A DNA stretch of 64,000 bases. It comes from Mermis nigrescens. Lineage: Eukaryota > Nematoda > Enoplea > Mermithida > Mermithidae. Below the pieces are notes generated by a model. The model was not told the origin of the DNA, ran no database searches, and worked only from the letters and a program-made list of their open reading frames with translations. The position numbers were made by a program, and so were the translations under genes. The stretch spans positions 32,315,748 through 32,379,747 of the forward strand of contig JAVLUZ010000154.1 in assembly GCA_036768485.1 (NCBI GenBank), written 5' to 3'. Below, piece after piece: positions 28,127 to 39,114 of this stretch; the stretch's first letter is position 1; every line of letters begins with the position of its first letter.

Positions 28127-28640
28127 TATATCTTACAATTTCTGTCGTGCCCCCCCTCGAAACAAAATCCTGGATATGGGCCTGATAACAAGTATAGGGC
28201 TAAAGTTAAGAATATGGTACTTTTATAAAAGGAGCAAAATGAATACGGAATGCCAAAATTTTTGTGTCAAACTGGTAGAACATGATAAATTGAAGCGCGG
28301 AAAAAAAATTAGGTGAAAATCTCAGCCATACTTGCAGAGTTGCAGGCAACTTGCGATTTGAGTGTTGGGTGGGGCGATTCAACTTTAAAAAAAATTAAAT
28401 CCGATCCAAGGACTTACACATTTGTCAGAAATAGATAATATCGGTTGAAATTATGGAAGGAAGCATAGCAATGAAGGAGAAACAAGAGAAAAAGAGCGGG
28501 AAAGCTGTTTGAAATTTTGAAAAACTTTTTAAAAAATTTTCATTTTTTTGCATGTTTTTTTTCGATTTACTTGATAAGATATAGGAAAATTTGGGCTTTT
28601 GCTTCTAATATACTAAGGCTTAGGCTCAGTATATCTGAAA
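28127..28640. other. Intergenic stretch between two CR1 copies
   Basis: Contains a family G right-end remnant (ATCCTGGATATGGGCCTG, about 28168-28185) without a matching left end. Otherwise A+T-rich with no gene. Confidence 0.5.
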
Positions 28641-28931
28641 AGGTGTTTTAAACTGCTTAGGTCGTAGAGTAGTCGCTCCGGCCAGGTCAAGTTGCCTTCT
28701 GAGCATTCTAGGCGAGTTTCATATCGGCATTGTTTTCTTTTATACTTTTATTGCTCGTTTTCGTTGTTTTTGTGTGTTCTAACAAATTTCGGAGAAACAT
28801 TGCATTTCTAATTGCATGAAAATCACGATATACGGTTGGAAATTTAATAGGGTACGACAAAACCGTTGAAGTGGTTCAGAAGATTTATAATTTTTGCGGT
28901 TCTTTGTATAATTTGGCAGTCAACGACGAAA

Positions 28932-30067
28932 ATGCTGATGTTCGGCGGCATGCAATTGATCGTCTTCGTATTACTAATTGGATCGATGCGAGTTGACGTC
29001 ATACTACCGGACGAACTGTGCTCAAAATTTTGCCGTTTATACAGCGTCCATTGCGGAAGATGTTCGATGCGAAACGACTTTAGCCCTAACAAATTTTTTT
29101 CGTGTATGGTTGCGAAAATTATGGTCTTTTTGAACTTTCGTTTATTATTGCTAAGTGGCGACGTCGAAACGAACCCTGGTCCTAAACATCAGACAAAAGA
29201 TTCGACTAGTTCGCAGTCAAAAGACATTGACAAGAGTCAACTCATTACGGCACCCTGCGTTTGTTGTCGTTCGAATGTCGGCGACGGCGACTTGGCTTTT
29301 CAGTGCGGTTATTGTGGTTTGTGGGAGCACGCCGCGTGTGCTTCCATCTTCAACAACTTTCATAACGAACTCGCCGCCTTGTCGTCTGATGCCTCTAAAC
29401 TATTCATTTATTCTTGCACGCAATGCTACGTTCGCAGCGTTCCTACACTCGCTTTAAACTCCTATCGATTGCTGCAGAAGCCGAACTTTGCCCCTTTGCC
29501 CGCTGGGCCTGTGGATTTTGCTCAATCATCAAACATTTCTGCAGCCGCCCCTCATCGCCCTAAGTTCGCAGGTTTACCTCCTTTCGCGGTGGGCCTGTTT
29601 GTTGCTCATCGGTGTTGGACTCGGTTTGTATAGCCATTGACATTCAAGAACGTTCTACCAGGGCTGTTGGTTTTAACATCAATGAACTAAAAACCGGCAC
29701 CGCTTCTGATCAAAAAAAGTTTGATCTAGCCGAAGTTCGTCGCTTGGCGGATGACCATGATTTTGATCCCGACGACATTACCGATTGCTATTGTTTGGGA
29801 CGGGGCGATATACCTAATCGAAAATACGAACGCTTGCTCAAAATACAATTTTCCTCAGCACACGCCCGCAACTTGTGGTTGCGAGCTTTCCAGTCGCCTA
29901 AACCTGCGGCGGGCGACAGACGGGATCCTACGCGAATCTGGTTTCGACGCGATTTGTCTGATCAGGAGCGTCAGGACGCTTACGAGGAGCGTCAGTTGCA
30001 TCGAACGTCCGGCGCTGATGCTAACGAGCGTCGATCGTCGTGGAGGAATAATTCGCGCATAATTTGA
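28932..30067 (+). pseudogene. CR1 ORF1: hydrophobic leader, 2A-like sequence, PHD-type zinc finger (frameshifted)
   Basis: The first in-frame ATG is at 28932; the open frame begins earlier with TTG after a TAG. Residues about 1-83 hold hydrophobic segments (QLIVFVLLIGS; FLNFRLLLL) and end in SGDVETNPG, with Pro84 next. Residues about 109-165 have a PHD/treble-clef spacing: CVCC, FQCGYCGLWEHAAC, SCTQC. The frame breaks near 29600. A second frame (open to TGA 30065-30067) continues with SVLDSVCIAIDIQERSTRAVGF and a domain, LAEVRRLADDHDFDPDDI ... RLLKIQFSSAHARNLW, that resembles the C-terminal RNA-binding part of LINE ORF1 proteins. The base composition is more GC-rich than the flanks. In CR1 elements ORF1p is the RNA-binding partner of the retrotransposition particle. 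Confidence 0.85.
29133..29183 (+). other. 2A-like ribosome-skipping motif
   Basis: Encodes NFRLLLLSGDVETNPGP. The C-terminal D-V-E-T-N-P-G-P fits the 2A consensus D(V/I)ExNPGP completely. In known 2A sequences the ribosome skips the Gly-Pro bond; here that bond falls between codons 29178-29180 and 29181-29183. The preceding Leu-rich stretch is also usual for 2A sequences. It would release an 83-residue hydrophobic leader from a downstream protein starting Pro-Lys-His. 2A-like motifs have been reported in some APE-type LINEs of invertebrates; activity in this copy is inferred, not shown. Confidence 0.9.
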
Positions 30068-32835
30068 GGATGCGGGCCCCCTGGCGGACGGCAGTCAGTT
30101 TTGCGTTGTTGTTTATTTAATGCACGTAGTATACTAAATAAACTAAATGAGTTTGATGCAATTTTAACAGCAAATGATTTTGATATCGTGTGTGTGTGTG
30201 TGAATCCTGGTTAACTCCTAGTGTATCTAATGGCTTACTTTGCAATTTAAACCGTTTTAATGTGTATCGTTCCGATAGGATCAATCGAAAAGGTGGAGGT
30301 GTTTTTATTCTTTCAAAAAGTACTTTAAAATCCTACTTGCCGAAAGTACCGGAAAATCTTTTCAGTGAAGAAATAGTTATTGTTGATTTCATTGGCGTAA
30401 GCTCCAAGATTTGTGTGCTACTTTTTTACAGGGCGCCGGATTATGATTTCTCCCACATGAGAATGCTTTGCCGTGTTATAGAATGGGCCTCTCAGATACA
30501 GTATCCTTTTGTCATATTAGGTGATTTAAATTTTCCTAGTGTAGACTGGTCTAGTTTTATTTTACCTTCGAGTCCTATTAACCGATCTTTTTGCGAGTGC
30601 ATGCTTTCTCTGTCTTTTAGTCAAAAAGTTTCTGAAGCAACACACGGTATGCATATTTTAGATGTTATTTTTGATGCCCATTCTATCGAAAACGTTGAAG
30701 TCAACCCACCTTTTTCTACTAGTGATCACTCGGTTGTTACTTTTTCTCTTAAATGTTCTATCTTGGAAGAAAAAGTTCAGCTAAACTTAATTTTCGCAGA
30801 GCAAATTATGATCAGATTGAATTATTTTTGTCCGCAATTTCGTGGCCTGACATTTTTTCGGATTGCGTTACTTGTGATGATTTCTACAACAAATTTTTGT
30901 CTGTTATAAATCCTTTAATTTCCCAGCATGTTCCAAAAATTGAAGCTAAACCTGCAACTGTGAAAAGATACCCAATGAACATAAGAAAGCTGGTTGCTAA
31001 AAAACTGAGGCTGTGGCATGTTTATAAACAGAGAAAAACGCCTGAATCTAAAGCTGTTTATAATAACTGTGCAAAGTTATTAAAGGCCGAAATCTATAAA
31101 TTTCACTCTTCCAAAGAGGATAAACTTATTAAATCTGGAAATTTGAATTCTTTTTATAATTTTGTTAATTCTCGTATTAGTGGTGAAAGAACTATTCCAA
31201 TCTTAACTGATGGCGATCGTGTGATTGCTTCTACTGACAAAGATAAGGCAAACGTTTTTAGCACACTTTTTGCTTCAGTCTTTAGTGTTCCTACGCAAAC
31301 GAATTTTGGTCTTATTAATGCTTGTGCACAGCCAAAGTTATCAAACATTCATTTTTCTGATGATGTCGTTTTTTCTGCTAAACGGAAAATTAAACCATCA
31401 TTATCAATTGGCCCTGACGGACTTTGCGCATTTTTTGTGAAAAAACTTGCTTTTGTACTTACCCAGCCCTTAACCACTATTTTTGAAATATCTTTCAAAA
31501 CCCATTGTATTCCTGCATTGTGGCGCACCGCTAATGTTGTTCCTGTGTATAAAAAGGGCGACCGGAGTGATGCTAAAAATTACAGGCCGATATCGTTAGG
31601 TTGTGTTACGTGTAAGATCATGGAATCGATAATTAACAGTACGATGCAAGCACATTTACGTGAGAATAATTTGATCTCCTCCGGTCAGTTTGGTTTCCAA
31701 AAGGGTAAATCGTGTGAATTGCAATTACTAAAGTGCAAAAATGAATGGACTAAATTAATTGATGAAAAAACACTGTTGATGTTATCTAAATTGATTTTTC
31801 TAAAGCTTTTGACACTGTAGTTCACCGTAAATTAATTTATTAACTGGAAACTTCTGGATTTTCTGGAGATTTATTGAGTTGGTTAACTTGTTTTTTGAGC
31901 AATAGGACTCAAAGGGTTGTTATTAACGGTCAGTTTTTGAGCGAGAAATCTGTCACTAGCGGTGTTCCTCAGGGCAGTATACTTAGCCCGATTCTTTTTG
32001 TTTTATTCATAAATGACATTAGCGACCGCTTAAATAGCAAAGTTTGCCTTTTTGCTGATGACGTCAAGCTTTACAATTTATCTAGCAATCACACCCAACT
32101 TCAAGATGATATCGCTAAACTCGTAGTCTGGTCCAAGGATTGGCAGTTAGAAATTGCTACTGAAAAATGCTACGCGTTATATCTAGGTTTTGGAAATCCC
32201 AAGCATTCTTATAGAATTTCTGACCTGACTGTAGTACAGAGTGTAAATTCTGTAAAGGATTTGGGTGTTTACGTATCAAGTAAACTTGATTTTAATTTCC
32301 ACTATAATGATATAACGCATAGAGCTTATGCTAGGGCTATGCTAATATCGAAATCATTTGCTTCTAAAAATAAACTAAATATGTCTAGGGCTTTTACTGT
32401 TTACGTCAGACCGCTTCTTGAGTATTGTAGCACTGTTTGGAATCCATACCGTAAGACCCATGTTTCAATGATCGAAAATGTTCAAAGGAAATTTACACGT
32501 AAAATTATTGGATTTCGGGGACTTTCTTATGCTGAAAGACTCAGTTCCTTAGAATTGGATAGCCTGGAGATTCGCAGATTGCGAAGTGATCTGTGTATGA
32601 TGTATCAGATATTGAGTGGTAGATGCGTTTTGCAGCAAGCCGACTTTTTACTTTTTGTGAAAACAGCACGCGTGCTCAAAATTCAATGAAATGTGAATGC
32701 ACTCCTTTTCGGCTAGATGTTCGTGGGTATGATTTATCCAATAGGTGGATTCACGTATGGAATTCTCTCCCTGAAGCTGTTGTAAGATCTCCTAGTGTTG
32801 CTTCCCTCCGTGAAAAGTTGAAAAAGTTGATCTAA
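30068..32835 (+). pseudogene. CR1 ORF2: endonuclease-reverse transcriptase (several frame breaks)
   Basis: The N-terminus starts in frame directly after the ORF1 TGA (RCCLFNARSILNKLNEFDAI). Endonuclease motifs are ESWL, DRINRKGGGV, FYRAPD, LGDLNFPSVDW, LDVIFD and FSTSDHS (to about 30760). RT motifs are NVVPVYKKGDRSDAKNYRPI, GQFGFQKGKSCE, IDFSKAFDTVVH, GVPQGSILSPILF and the catalytic FADDVKLY at about 32045-32075. The C-terminal domain has YVRPLLEYCSTVWNPY and LEIRRLRSDLCMMYQI and ends with a stop at 32833-32835. Breaks: a (GT)n length change at 30188-30202, near 30760, near 31780 (followed by two in-frame TAA) and near 32630. Confidence 0.9.
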
Positions 32836-33080
32836 CGGGGTATTTGCTAGGGGGTGTGTTCTAAGTGCATAATTTATTTAGCCTGCGCGCCTACCTTCGT
32901 CTTTTGCACTAATCTCGTATAAATGTACTTTAATTAATAATTTCTTGCTTTTAGAATATGTGATTTTGTATGATGATTCATGTCGAATGTTTATTATAAT
33001 TGTATTCATTGTATATTAATATTTCTTTTCTTATTGTGTTCTTTTTTTGTGCGACGAAAATAAAATATTTGTATTTGTAT

Positions 33081-33185
33081 TTGTATAGATGCTTAAGTCA
33101 ATGTATAGATGCTTAGGTCGATGTATACATGCTTAGGTAGATGTATAAATGCTTAGGTCGATGTATAGATGCCTATATCGACGTA
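33081..33185 (+). repeat. Tandem repeat, about 22 bp x 5
   Basis: Imperfect units of ATGTATAGATGCTTAGGTCG. The array abuts the 3' simple-repeat end of the CR1 LINE, so it may be the insertion target or an expansion of the element's own tail. Confidence 0.85.
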
Positions 33186-33321
33186 AATTGGGTATCTACA
33201 TGTGATTCTGCGTTCAGCTGTTTGAATCTTCAAATACTCAGGTCGAGTAGATGCTTGTGTAGGTCGAGAAGAGGCTGATTAACGAAACCCATAGCTTTTG
33301 TAATATTGATCATAGACGGAT

Positions 33322-33773
33322 CAGTGTTTTTTTGTACAAGGTCCGTTTGTACATGTACAAAGGTGGTCCCTAAAAGTCTTGGTACATTTCGTACACACAA
33401 ATTTTTGGGTACTATAATATGGTACAGTAGCGATTTTAGTGTGGCAAAAACAGAGTTGTTCGACCTTTGGTTACGTATTTTAGCAATTTCTAGGTTTCTG
33501 AGGGCAATAATCAGTAATAATCGTCTCAAAACGGCGCGAAGTGCCAAAAAATTTGGCATTTTTCCTTTCAAAATGCAATTTCTGAAATTATAAAGATATA
33601 TAGAACACACAATTGCTCATTCCGGCGAGGAGCGCCGAGAATTTTTGCGAATTTCGAACCTGTCTTGCAGTTTTTGTCTTCCAAAAAATCTTTGTACATG
33701 TATAAAGACGGTCCCCAAAAGTCTTTGTACCTACATCGCGAAAAATCTTTGCCGAATACAAAAAAAAACCGTG
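33322..33773. mobile_element. hAT MITE, family A, 452 bp, perfect TSD
   Basis: Ends are CAGTGTTTTTTTGTACAAGG and the inverse of CACGGTTTTTTTTTGTATTC. A perfect 8-bp TSD, AGACGGAT, occupies 33314-33321 and 33774-33781. It is inverted relative to the copy at 10933-11345; the two are nearly identical over most of their length, so transposition was recent. It contains the palindrome-type core GGCGCGAAGTGCC. Confidence 0.93.
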
Positions 33774-33789
33774 AGACGGATGAATATTT

Positions 33790-34655
33790 TTTTCCGCGCT
33801 TTCTTTCAGCATGTTCTAAGTACTGAGCAAAAAATCCGCTCTTCTGAAGTTTATTTTATAGTATCCTGAAAGTACCATATTCTTAACTTACTCCCAGTCC
33901 CAACCCAAGTATAGAATTAAATCGCGCCGGAACATTTTGGAATTTTACTGTTCTAGAACGCATTTTTGCATTAAAAAAATTTTATACACTCTGAATCAAA
34001 TCCAGAACTTGTTCTATATCGCGAAATTTTGTTTCACAAAAACTCCTGAATGTGGAAAAACGGTGAATATATGCACCTCGTTCCTCCAATCCAAATATTT
34101 CAAACTCGATGTTGAGACAAACACAGTAATAATTTTTTCTGTATTACTTAGCTAAAAATATAAACTTCCTCAAAATTGAAACAAGAAAAGCAAAAATACA
34201 AGCCTTGCTATTTTACATTCCTGTAAGCTATTATAGCAATCTCTTCTTCAATTCATTCATAAGAAGATAAGCGTTCCTTTTTATGAAACGTTTTGCCGAA
34301 GATACCATAGGCGAATTAGACGCATACGCATATTTGTGTTCACGTTTGTAAAATCTCTTTTCACAACTAGCAAGCAAGCAATATTTACGATTCGTAATAA
34401 TCAAATAGCCTAGGATTATAGTCTGTTTCATTTATCCGAGAGCTTTTTCACCAAATAATTTGAAAGGCTACAATAACCCCTTCTTTCTTATTCACTTTAG
34501 ATCGCGAAACCTCACTGCATTGCTACGTAGCATAGAAGGACTTTTCAATAACATTTTTGCGGCATAATTTACTTTCGTCTTCCGGCAGATCAACCAACTT
34601 ACGGATAAAAATCGCGCATTCAGCTCTCCTTAGTTGACACTTTAAACACAATGGA
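33790..34655. other. A+T-rich stretch, no gene
   Basis: A single isolated TAGTCTGTTTCA near 34419 looks like an orphan end of the mariner-like MITE that lies just to the right. Nothing else is recognisable. Confidence 0.45.
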
Positions 34656-34660
34656 CTGTA

Positions 34661-34821
34661 GTCTGTTTCACATAACTTCGTGCATAAATTTTAAGAATTT
34701 TTGTCGACAGTATACCGAAGGTTACGATATTTATATATCAGATCAATGCTATAATCGCAATCTGTCAGCTTATTGCCGTAGATGGTTTTGAAATTTATGA
34801 CCGAAGTTGTGTGAAACAGAC
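34661..34821. mobile_element. Mariner-like MITE, 161 bp
   Basis: Inverted ends of nearly 40 bp: GTCTGTTTCACATAACTTCG on the left and the inverse of GTCTGTTTCACACAACTTCG on the right, each next to a TA dinucleotide (34659-34660 and 34822-34823). A TA target duplication with no coding capacity fits a Tc1/mariner-type MITE. Confidence 0.8.
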
Positions 34822-35586
34822 TATAAACGCGAGGTCAGTTGACCATTTGAGATTGAAAACCCAATAAAATTCTCAAGTTATTATTTAACTTATTTTCCAA
34901 TGTCAACCAGTCTTGAAATGTTTTTGGTTCTTAGTAGCACGCTGAACATTGAAAACAACAACTGCTAAGAGCTCTAGGCCGGTCAGGCATCCTACATAAA
35001 AATTATGAAATAATTTTTATAATTTTTGGATTGAAAAAGGATTATGGATTTTGAACGAAATAAATAATTATGAAGGTGTTCACCTGAATAGGCAGGGTTG
35101 TAGAAATAATTCAGGCTGGCCTCCGATTCCTCTTCCCGCGATATAATGCAGCACTAGGTAGTACATAGTTGCTAATTTTTATGTACACCAAATAAAACAA
35201 AACAAAAATGCTACGCAATGAATTGAACAGCCAACGAGGCAAAAACCAACAATGACTAATAGACGAAAATTCCAGAGCCTATTATGCTGATAAAATATTG
35301 ATATAAGAATTCAACCGTAATTTAATTGAAGATCAAGATTAACCAATAAAATTTTAATAGACGGCGTACATGTACAATATTGATTTTTTCCGATCTCAAC
35401 ACAGGCCTAACGTGAATAGCAGCACGTCGCCTATGTTTTTGATACGAGAGAAAAAGGGATATTGATTGAATCTACAGGCTAGCTCAGGTAAGGTACCGCG
35501 AAGGTGCGAACGTGACTGTGCTAGTGGGACCAATTGCGGCGAGGCAGCTGAATTGCTTCCGCTTTTCGAAGTACTTTCATGATGGT

Positions 35587-35788
35587 CAGTGGTGGATCCA
35601 GGATTTTCCTAAGGGGGTGGCGGTATCCCTAACGGGGGGGGGGCGGAACCCTGACTTGGGCGGAAAAATTAGCCGTTTTAACCCGAAAATCGCTAAAAAT
35701 CGCTCAAAAATCCTTCATTTTGCGAACTATGTAATTTGGGCCGATGGGGGGGCGGCCGCCCTTCGCCCCCCCCCTAAATCCGCTCCTG
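35587..35788. mobile_element. hAT MITE, family F, 202 bp, perfect TSD
   Basis: Starts CAGTGGTGGATCCAGG and ends CCCCTAAATCCGCTCCTG. A perfect TSD, ATGATGGT, lies at 35579-35586 and 35789-35796. The short inside is G/C-run rich (GGGGGGGG, GGGCGGCCGCCC). Confidence 0.92.
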
Positions 35789-35984
35789 ATGATGGTCCGG
35801 AAACGAATATTCGTGACTTTTCGGCTAAAGCGCCGGATTCGATACGCAAACGTTCATAACTTTGCTATTATTTGGTCTTTTTCGAATCGGTAAAAAACAT
35901 TCCCTTCAAAATCGCATAACACGTGTAGATCATAGGTGGGCAGCACCAAAATTCTGGGGGGTGAAAAATATATTAGTAGTATAT

Positions 35985-36995
35985 TAAACTATATTATAGG
36001 TAATGCGCTAACGCGCTACCTATGATTAAATACTGACCCTAAAATAAAATAGTAAACATAAATTTGGAGTTTTACAAAACGATAAATAAAGAAACCAGCG
36101 GATTGCTTAACCTAAATAGATGAATGAGTCAAATGAAGTGCATGGTTTTGCCGAAAGAATTCAAAAAATGAAAAAGTCAGTATTCAGAAGATTTGAACCC
36201 ATTATTCTTTTTATAAATCCACACGCGAGAACGGACACGTCAGCCACTTGCACGAACACAACCTATCGGCGGATTTTAATACTTAGTCACTAATGATATA
36301 TTGTAAACTTTACACTTGTGCTTATAACGCAATATTGGGTATATAGAAACAAAATAAACTAGGACTGTAACGCTAAAGTCAGGGCACATTTTAAGCGTAA
36401 TTAGCATGTTCCACCTACTTAGCGGAGTAGCTGAGGACAAAAAATGCGTATGAAGATTAAATAAACTAATGGAAGCTGTGCATCACATACACTAAAACGA
36501 TTACAAATCAAGAAATATTGAGTAAAAAAAGAGAGAAAAAGGTTTCTGAGATATTGTAATCTTCTACAACATAAAACCAATTGGACTGCATAGAAACTAA
36601 AATTGAGTTAGATAAGCTGAAAGACACGCAAAGAGTAAAAAAATCCGTATACTTTACATTTTTTGTAACAAACATTCAGTGTAGAGAAATTTTGAGGTCA
36701 GATTCGTAATCGACACCTCAGGGGCAACATTTGAAAAAAATTGGCCTTCCGCAAGATTATTTGATTTTTCGGTTTACACTTTACACACTCATTGCTAACT
36801 CGGTATTGAGTTTGAACGATAAAAACACCGGTATCGAATTTTTTAATTATCTATCGATTAAAAAAACCGCACCTACCAGGTGTGTGCCTTTGTCCTTTGT
36901 TGCTGTGAGGGGGGGAATTTCGCACTCGCTGTGATAAACATAAAAAAACGATGGCCAAGTAATATTATAGGTAGCGCTATCGCGCTACCTATGAT
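35985..36995. repeat. Pair of near-identical short palindromes about 1 kb apart
   Basis: Both sites read ATTATAGGTA(A/G)(T/C)GCGCT..CGCGCTACCTATGAT (35992-36025 and 36966-36994). Each can form a hairpin of TAGGTAGCGC with GCGCTACCTA. They lie in the same orientation about 970 bp apart and may mark the ends of one element or two copies of a small one. The sequence between is A+T-rich with no gene. Confidence 0.55.
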
Positions 36996-36999
36996 GTAT

Positions 37000-37110
37000 A
37001 CTTTTCATTTTTAGAATTTGTATGAAATGGATTTAAGTTCCGATTCTGAACAAGAAGATTTAGCCGCTGTTGCTTATTACAGTCGACCGTCTACGGATTT
37101 TTAGAAATCG
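37000..37110 (+). repeat. Module duplicated at 38993-39113, with a 25-codon ORF start
   Basis: TTTTTAGAATTTGTATGAAATG followed by an acidic start MDLSSDSEQEDLAAVAYYSR and a stop (37027-37104). The copy at 38993-39113 has lost the ATG and continues until the CR1 3' end inserts at about 39115. An acidic Ser/Asp-rich N-terminus after a splice-acceptor-like TTTTTAG could be the first part of a transposon protein, but the family is unknown. Confidence 0.4.
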
Positions 37111-37254
37111 AATTAACTTTGATCCAAGTGATATTAACCAAAAATTTCGACTAAATTCGACTATTTTTTTTAAATTCAACAGTTTTCTGAATTTGTCGAT
37201 TTTTTTAAATGTGGCGCTTCGGATATTAAGCCACGTGTAGCGTTGGAAAAAGTC

Positions 37255-37380
37255 CGCAAAAAAGGACTTTCCGGACTATAGTCCAGGTTTTAGTCCGGAC
37301 TGCTTCGGATCAGGACTATAGTCCGGCCGGACCATAGTCCTTAAATAAAAGACTAGGTCTCGGACTAAGTCCTTTATAAT
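37255..37380. repeat. Cluster of GGACTATAGTCC palindromes
   Basis: GGACTATAGTCC, AGTCCGGACT and GGACCATAGTCC recur about six times in 125 bp with 5-20 bp spacers. This looks like the subterminal repeat cluster of a DNA transposon, comparable to the GGTTCCG and CCCGAC clusters elsewhere in this window. No ends were found. Confidence 0.7.
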
Positions 37381-37479
37381 AAACAGTATCATTTATGCAG
37401 GGAAAACATACCCAGACACAAGACTGGCTGTTCGTTAAAAAATTAGAGAACAATGCTGGTACCTACTAGTTATCTTCGT

Positions 37480-37960
37480 TGTAGTGTTATAAGATAGGGG
37501 TCTGGCCTGCCCGTACTTGCCCATGGGATGAAGTGGTGGTAAAACGTGCCAAAAGACCTAAGTTGTCCTACTTGTCCAGACCTGCCCATAAATCTGAGCA
37601 GAACCTGGGGAGGGGTCCTGGAAAGTGGGGGACAGTGTAAAGTGCAATTTTAAGGACCAGTGTGTAAAATGTGGGGGTGCCGGCCTAGCCCTTGGCCCAG
37701 ACGTGTCAAGGCGTGCCCAAAGCCCCCCCCCTGGGGGATTTCTGAAAAGGGGCACCTGCCCAATCTCATTCAGTGTAAAGTGTATTACCAGTGTAAAGTG
37801 TACAGTTTTTGTTTTTTAGGAAGAAGAAAACGGGATGAAGAAAGGTAAGACCTGTTGCATGGTCGGGCGCCTTGTCGTAGGCGTAGCGGGCTTAAGCCAC
37901 TCGGTGGCGAACTACATAAGACCCGACCCTTTTTATTTCACTTTTCTAAAATTATGTATT
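37480..37960. other. GC-richer stretch with repeated GTGTAAAGTG
   Basis: CAGTGTAAAGTG occurs at about 37634, 37770 and 37788, and CAGTGTGTAAAATG at about 37660, together with TGCCC-rich pieces (CCTGCCCATAAATCTGAGC). It appears repeat-derived; I assign no gene. Confidence 0.4.
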
Positions 37961-38258
37961 CATAGCCTAGGTCCATTGCCTCCTGCATTGATGAGCAGGG
38001 AGACCGCCGTTTTTCACTTTTTTCTTTATTACAACATTAAACTTTTATACCAATTTACTATACAATCAATTTCATAATCAATTATCTGTGCGTCGCTCTG
38101 TGTCCATTTGACTAAGTAGTCCGGTCGCAGTCCTTCCCAAATGTAGTAGAAAAGTCCCTCTTCGAAATTTGTCCAGACGCGCTCTAGCGAAATCGCAAAG
38201 TGCCAAAATCCGCGAATTTTTCTTTTTTCAGTCAAATTTCTGGCTTGACTCTGGCTTT

Positions 38259-38830
38259 GATTTTAAGCCATTATTGTTGCCTATTGCTGGCGGTTATAGT
38301 ATCATAAAATTTGGCGAATAAAATTTTCTTTGAATCATCAATGTGCTTCAATAATAATAATAATTTAATTTCGGCATCTTTTGGCATGATAAAGTCCTAA
38401 AGGCTAAATTATAAAAAGTTCAATAAGTGATTGCAAAAAAAACAAAATCTGCACACAAGAAACAAATCAATGCACAAAACAACAATCAACAATACGCAGG
38501 GACTAATAAAATTAGTAGTATTTATTAGTGCCTTGTGGAACAGAAAATAATGGAGTAATATTTATTGCTAATTACTAATAGTATTACTAGTACTAACAAT
38601 ATTAGTAATATTATGTAACAAAAATAATGGGACTAATACTTATTAGGATATCAGGGGTAATATTATTAGTAATAAATATTGGCCCGGTTTCATCAAAAAT
38701 ATTAGTTGATATTAGTAATATTTATTAGGAATTCCTGTTTCACAAAAAATAAAAATATTAGTAATAAATATTAGTTTTTCAAAATATTAGTCGGCCGGTA
38801 CATAAAATATTAGTGCTTACTCTATCTTAA
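38259..38830. repeat. MITE-like repeat with ATTAGTAAT-rich tail, copy 1
   Basis: Starts near TTGCTGGCGGTTATAGTATC and continues through CAATGCACAAAACAACAATC into many ATTAGTAATATT words. It holds a GGCCCGGTTTCATC site near 38682. The same 430-bp order is repeated in direct orientation at 41811-42260. Confidence 0.7.
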
Positions 38831-39114
38831 GTTCACTCCCTATGTACCTATGAGAAATTTAGTTTCTTAGTTAGTGCAAAGAGTCAACGATACTTCTGCG
38901 AAATTTCAGTTAATTTTGACTACTTTTCATAAAATTACAGGATTTTCCCTGAAGCGTACATTTTTGTATGAACATTCGATATTATGCATGAGTACTACAT
39001 ATGCATGCTTTCCATTTTTAGAATTTGTATAAAATGAATTGAAGTTCCGATTCTGAACAATAAGATTTAGCTGCTCTTGCTTATTTCGGTCGACGTCCAC
39101 GGACTTTTTATTTT

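Larger units (their letters stand above)
28655..33091 (+). mobile_element. Near-full-length CR1-type LINE with 2A-like ORF1
   Basis: A possible 5' UTR (about 28655-28931) is followed by ORF1 (28932-30067: hydrophobic N-terminus, 2A-like motif, PHD-type finger, C-terminal nucleic-acid-binding-like domain) and ORF2 (30068-32835: apurinic-type endonuclease, reverse transcriptase, CR1 C-terminal domain). A 3' UTR then ends in three ATTTGT/TTTGTA repeats (33067-33086). Short 3' simple repeats instead of poly(A) are typical of CR1/L2-group elements. ORF1 has one frame break and ORF2 about four, plus two in-frame stops. The copy is therefore dead but young enough for every catalytic motif to be read. 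The 5' boundary is a guess. Confidence 0.9.

Noticed and set aside
28866..28931. TTG-initiated start of the LINE ORF1
   Set aside because: A TTG start is unlikely in an animal; the first in-frame ATG is at 28932.
29254..29426. PHD finger as part of a host chromatin gene
   Set aside because: It is in frame with the 2A-like leader and followed by LINE ORF1 and ORF2 sequence, so it belongs to the retrotransposon.
33081..33185. CRISPR-like array of short repeats
   Set aside because: Units are contiguous without unique spacers, and the DNA is from an animal nucleus.
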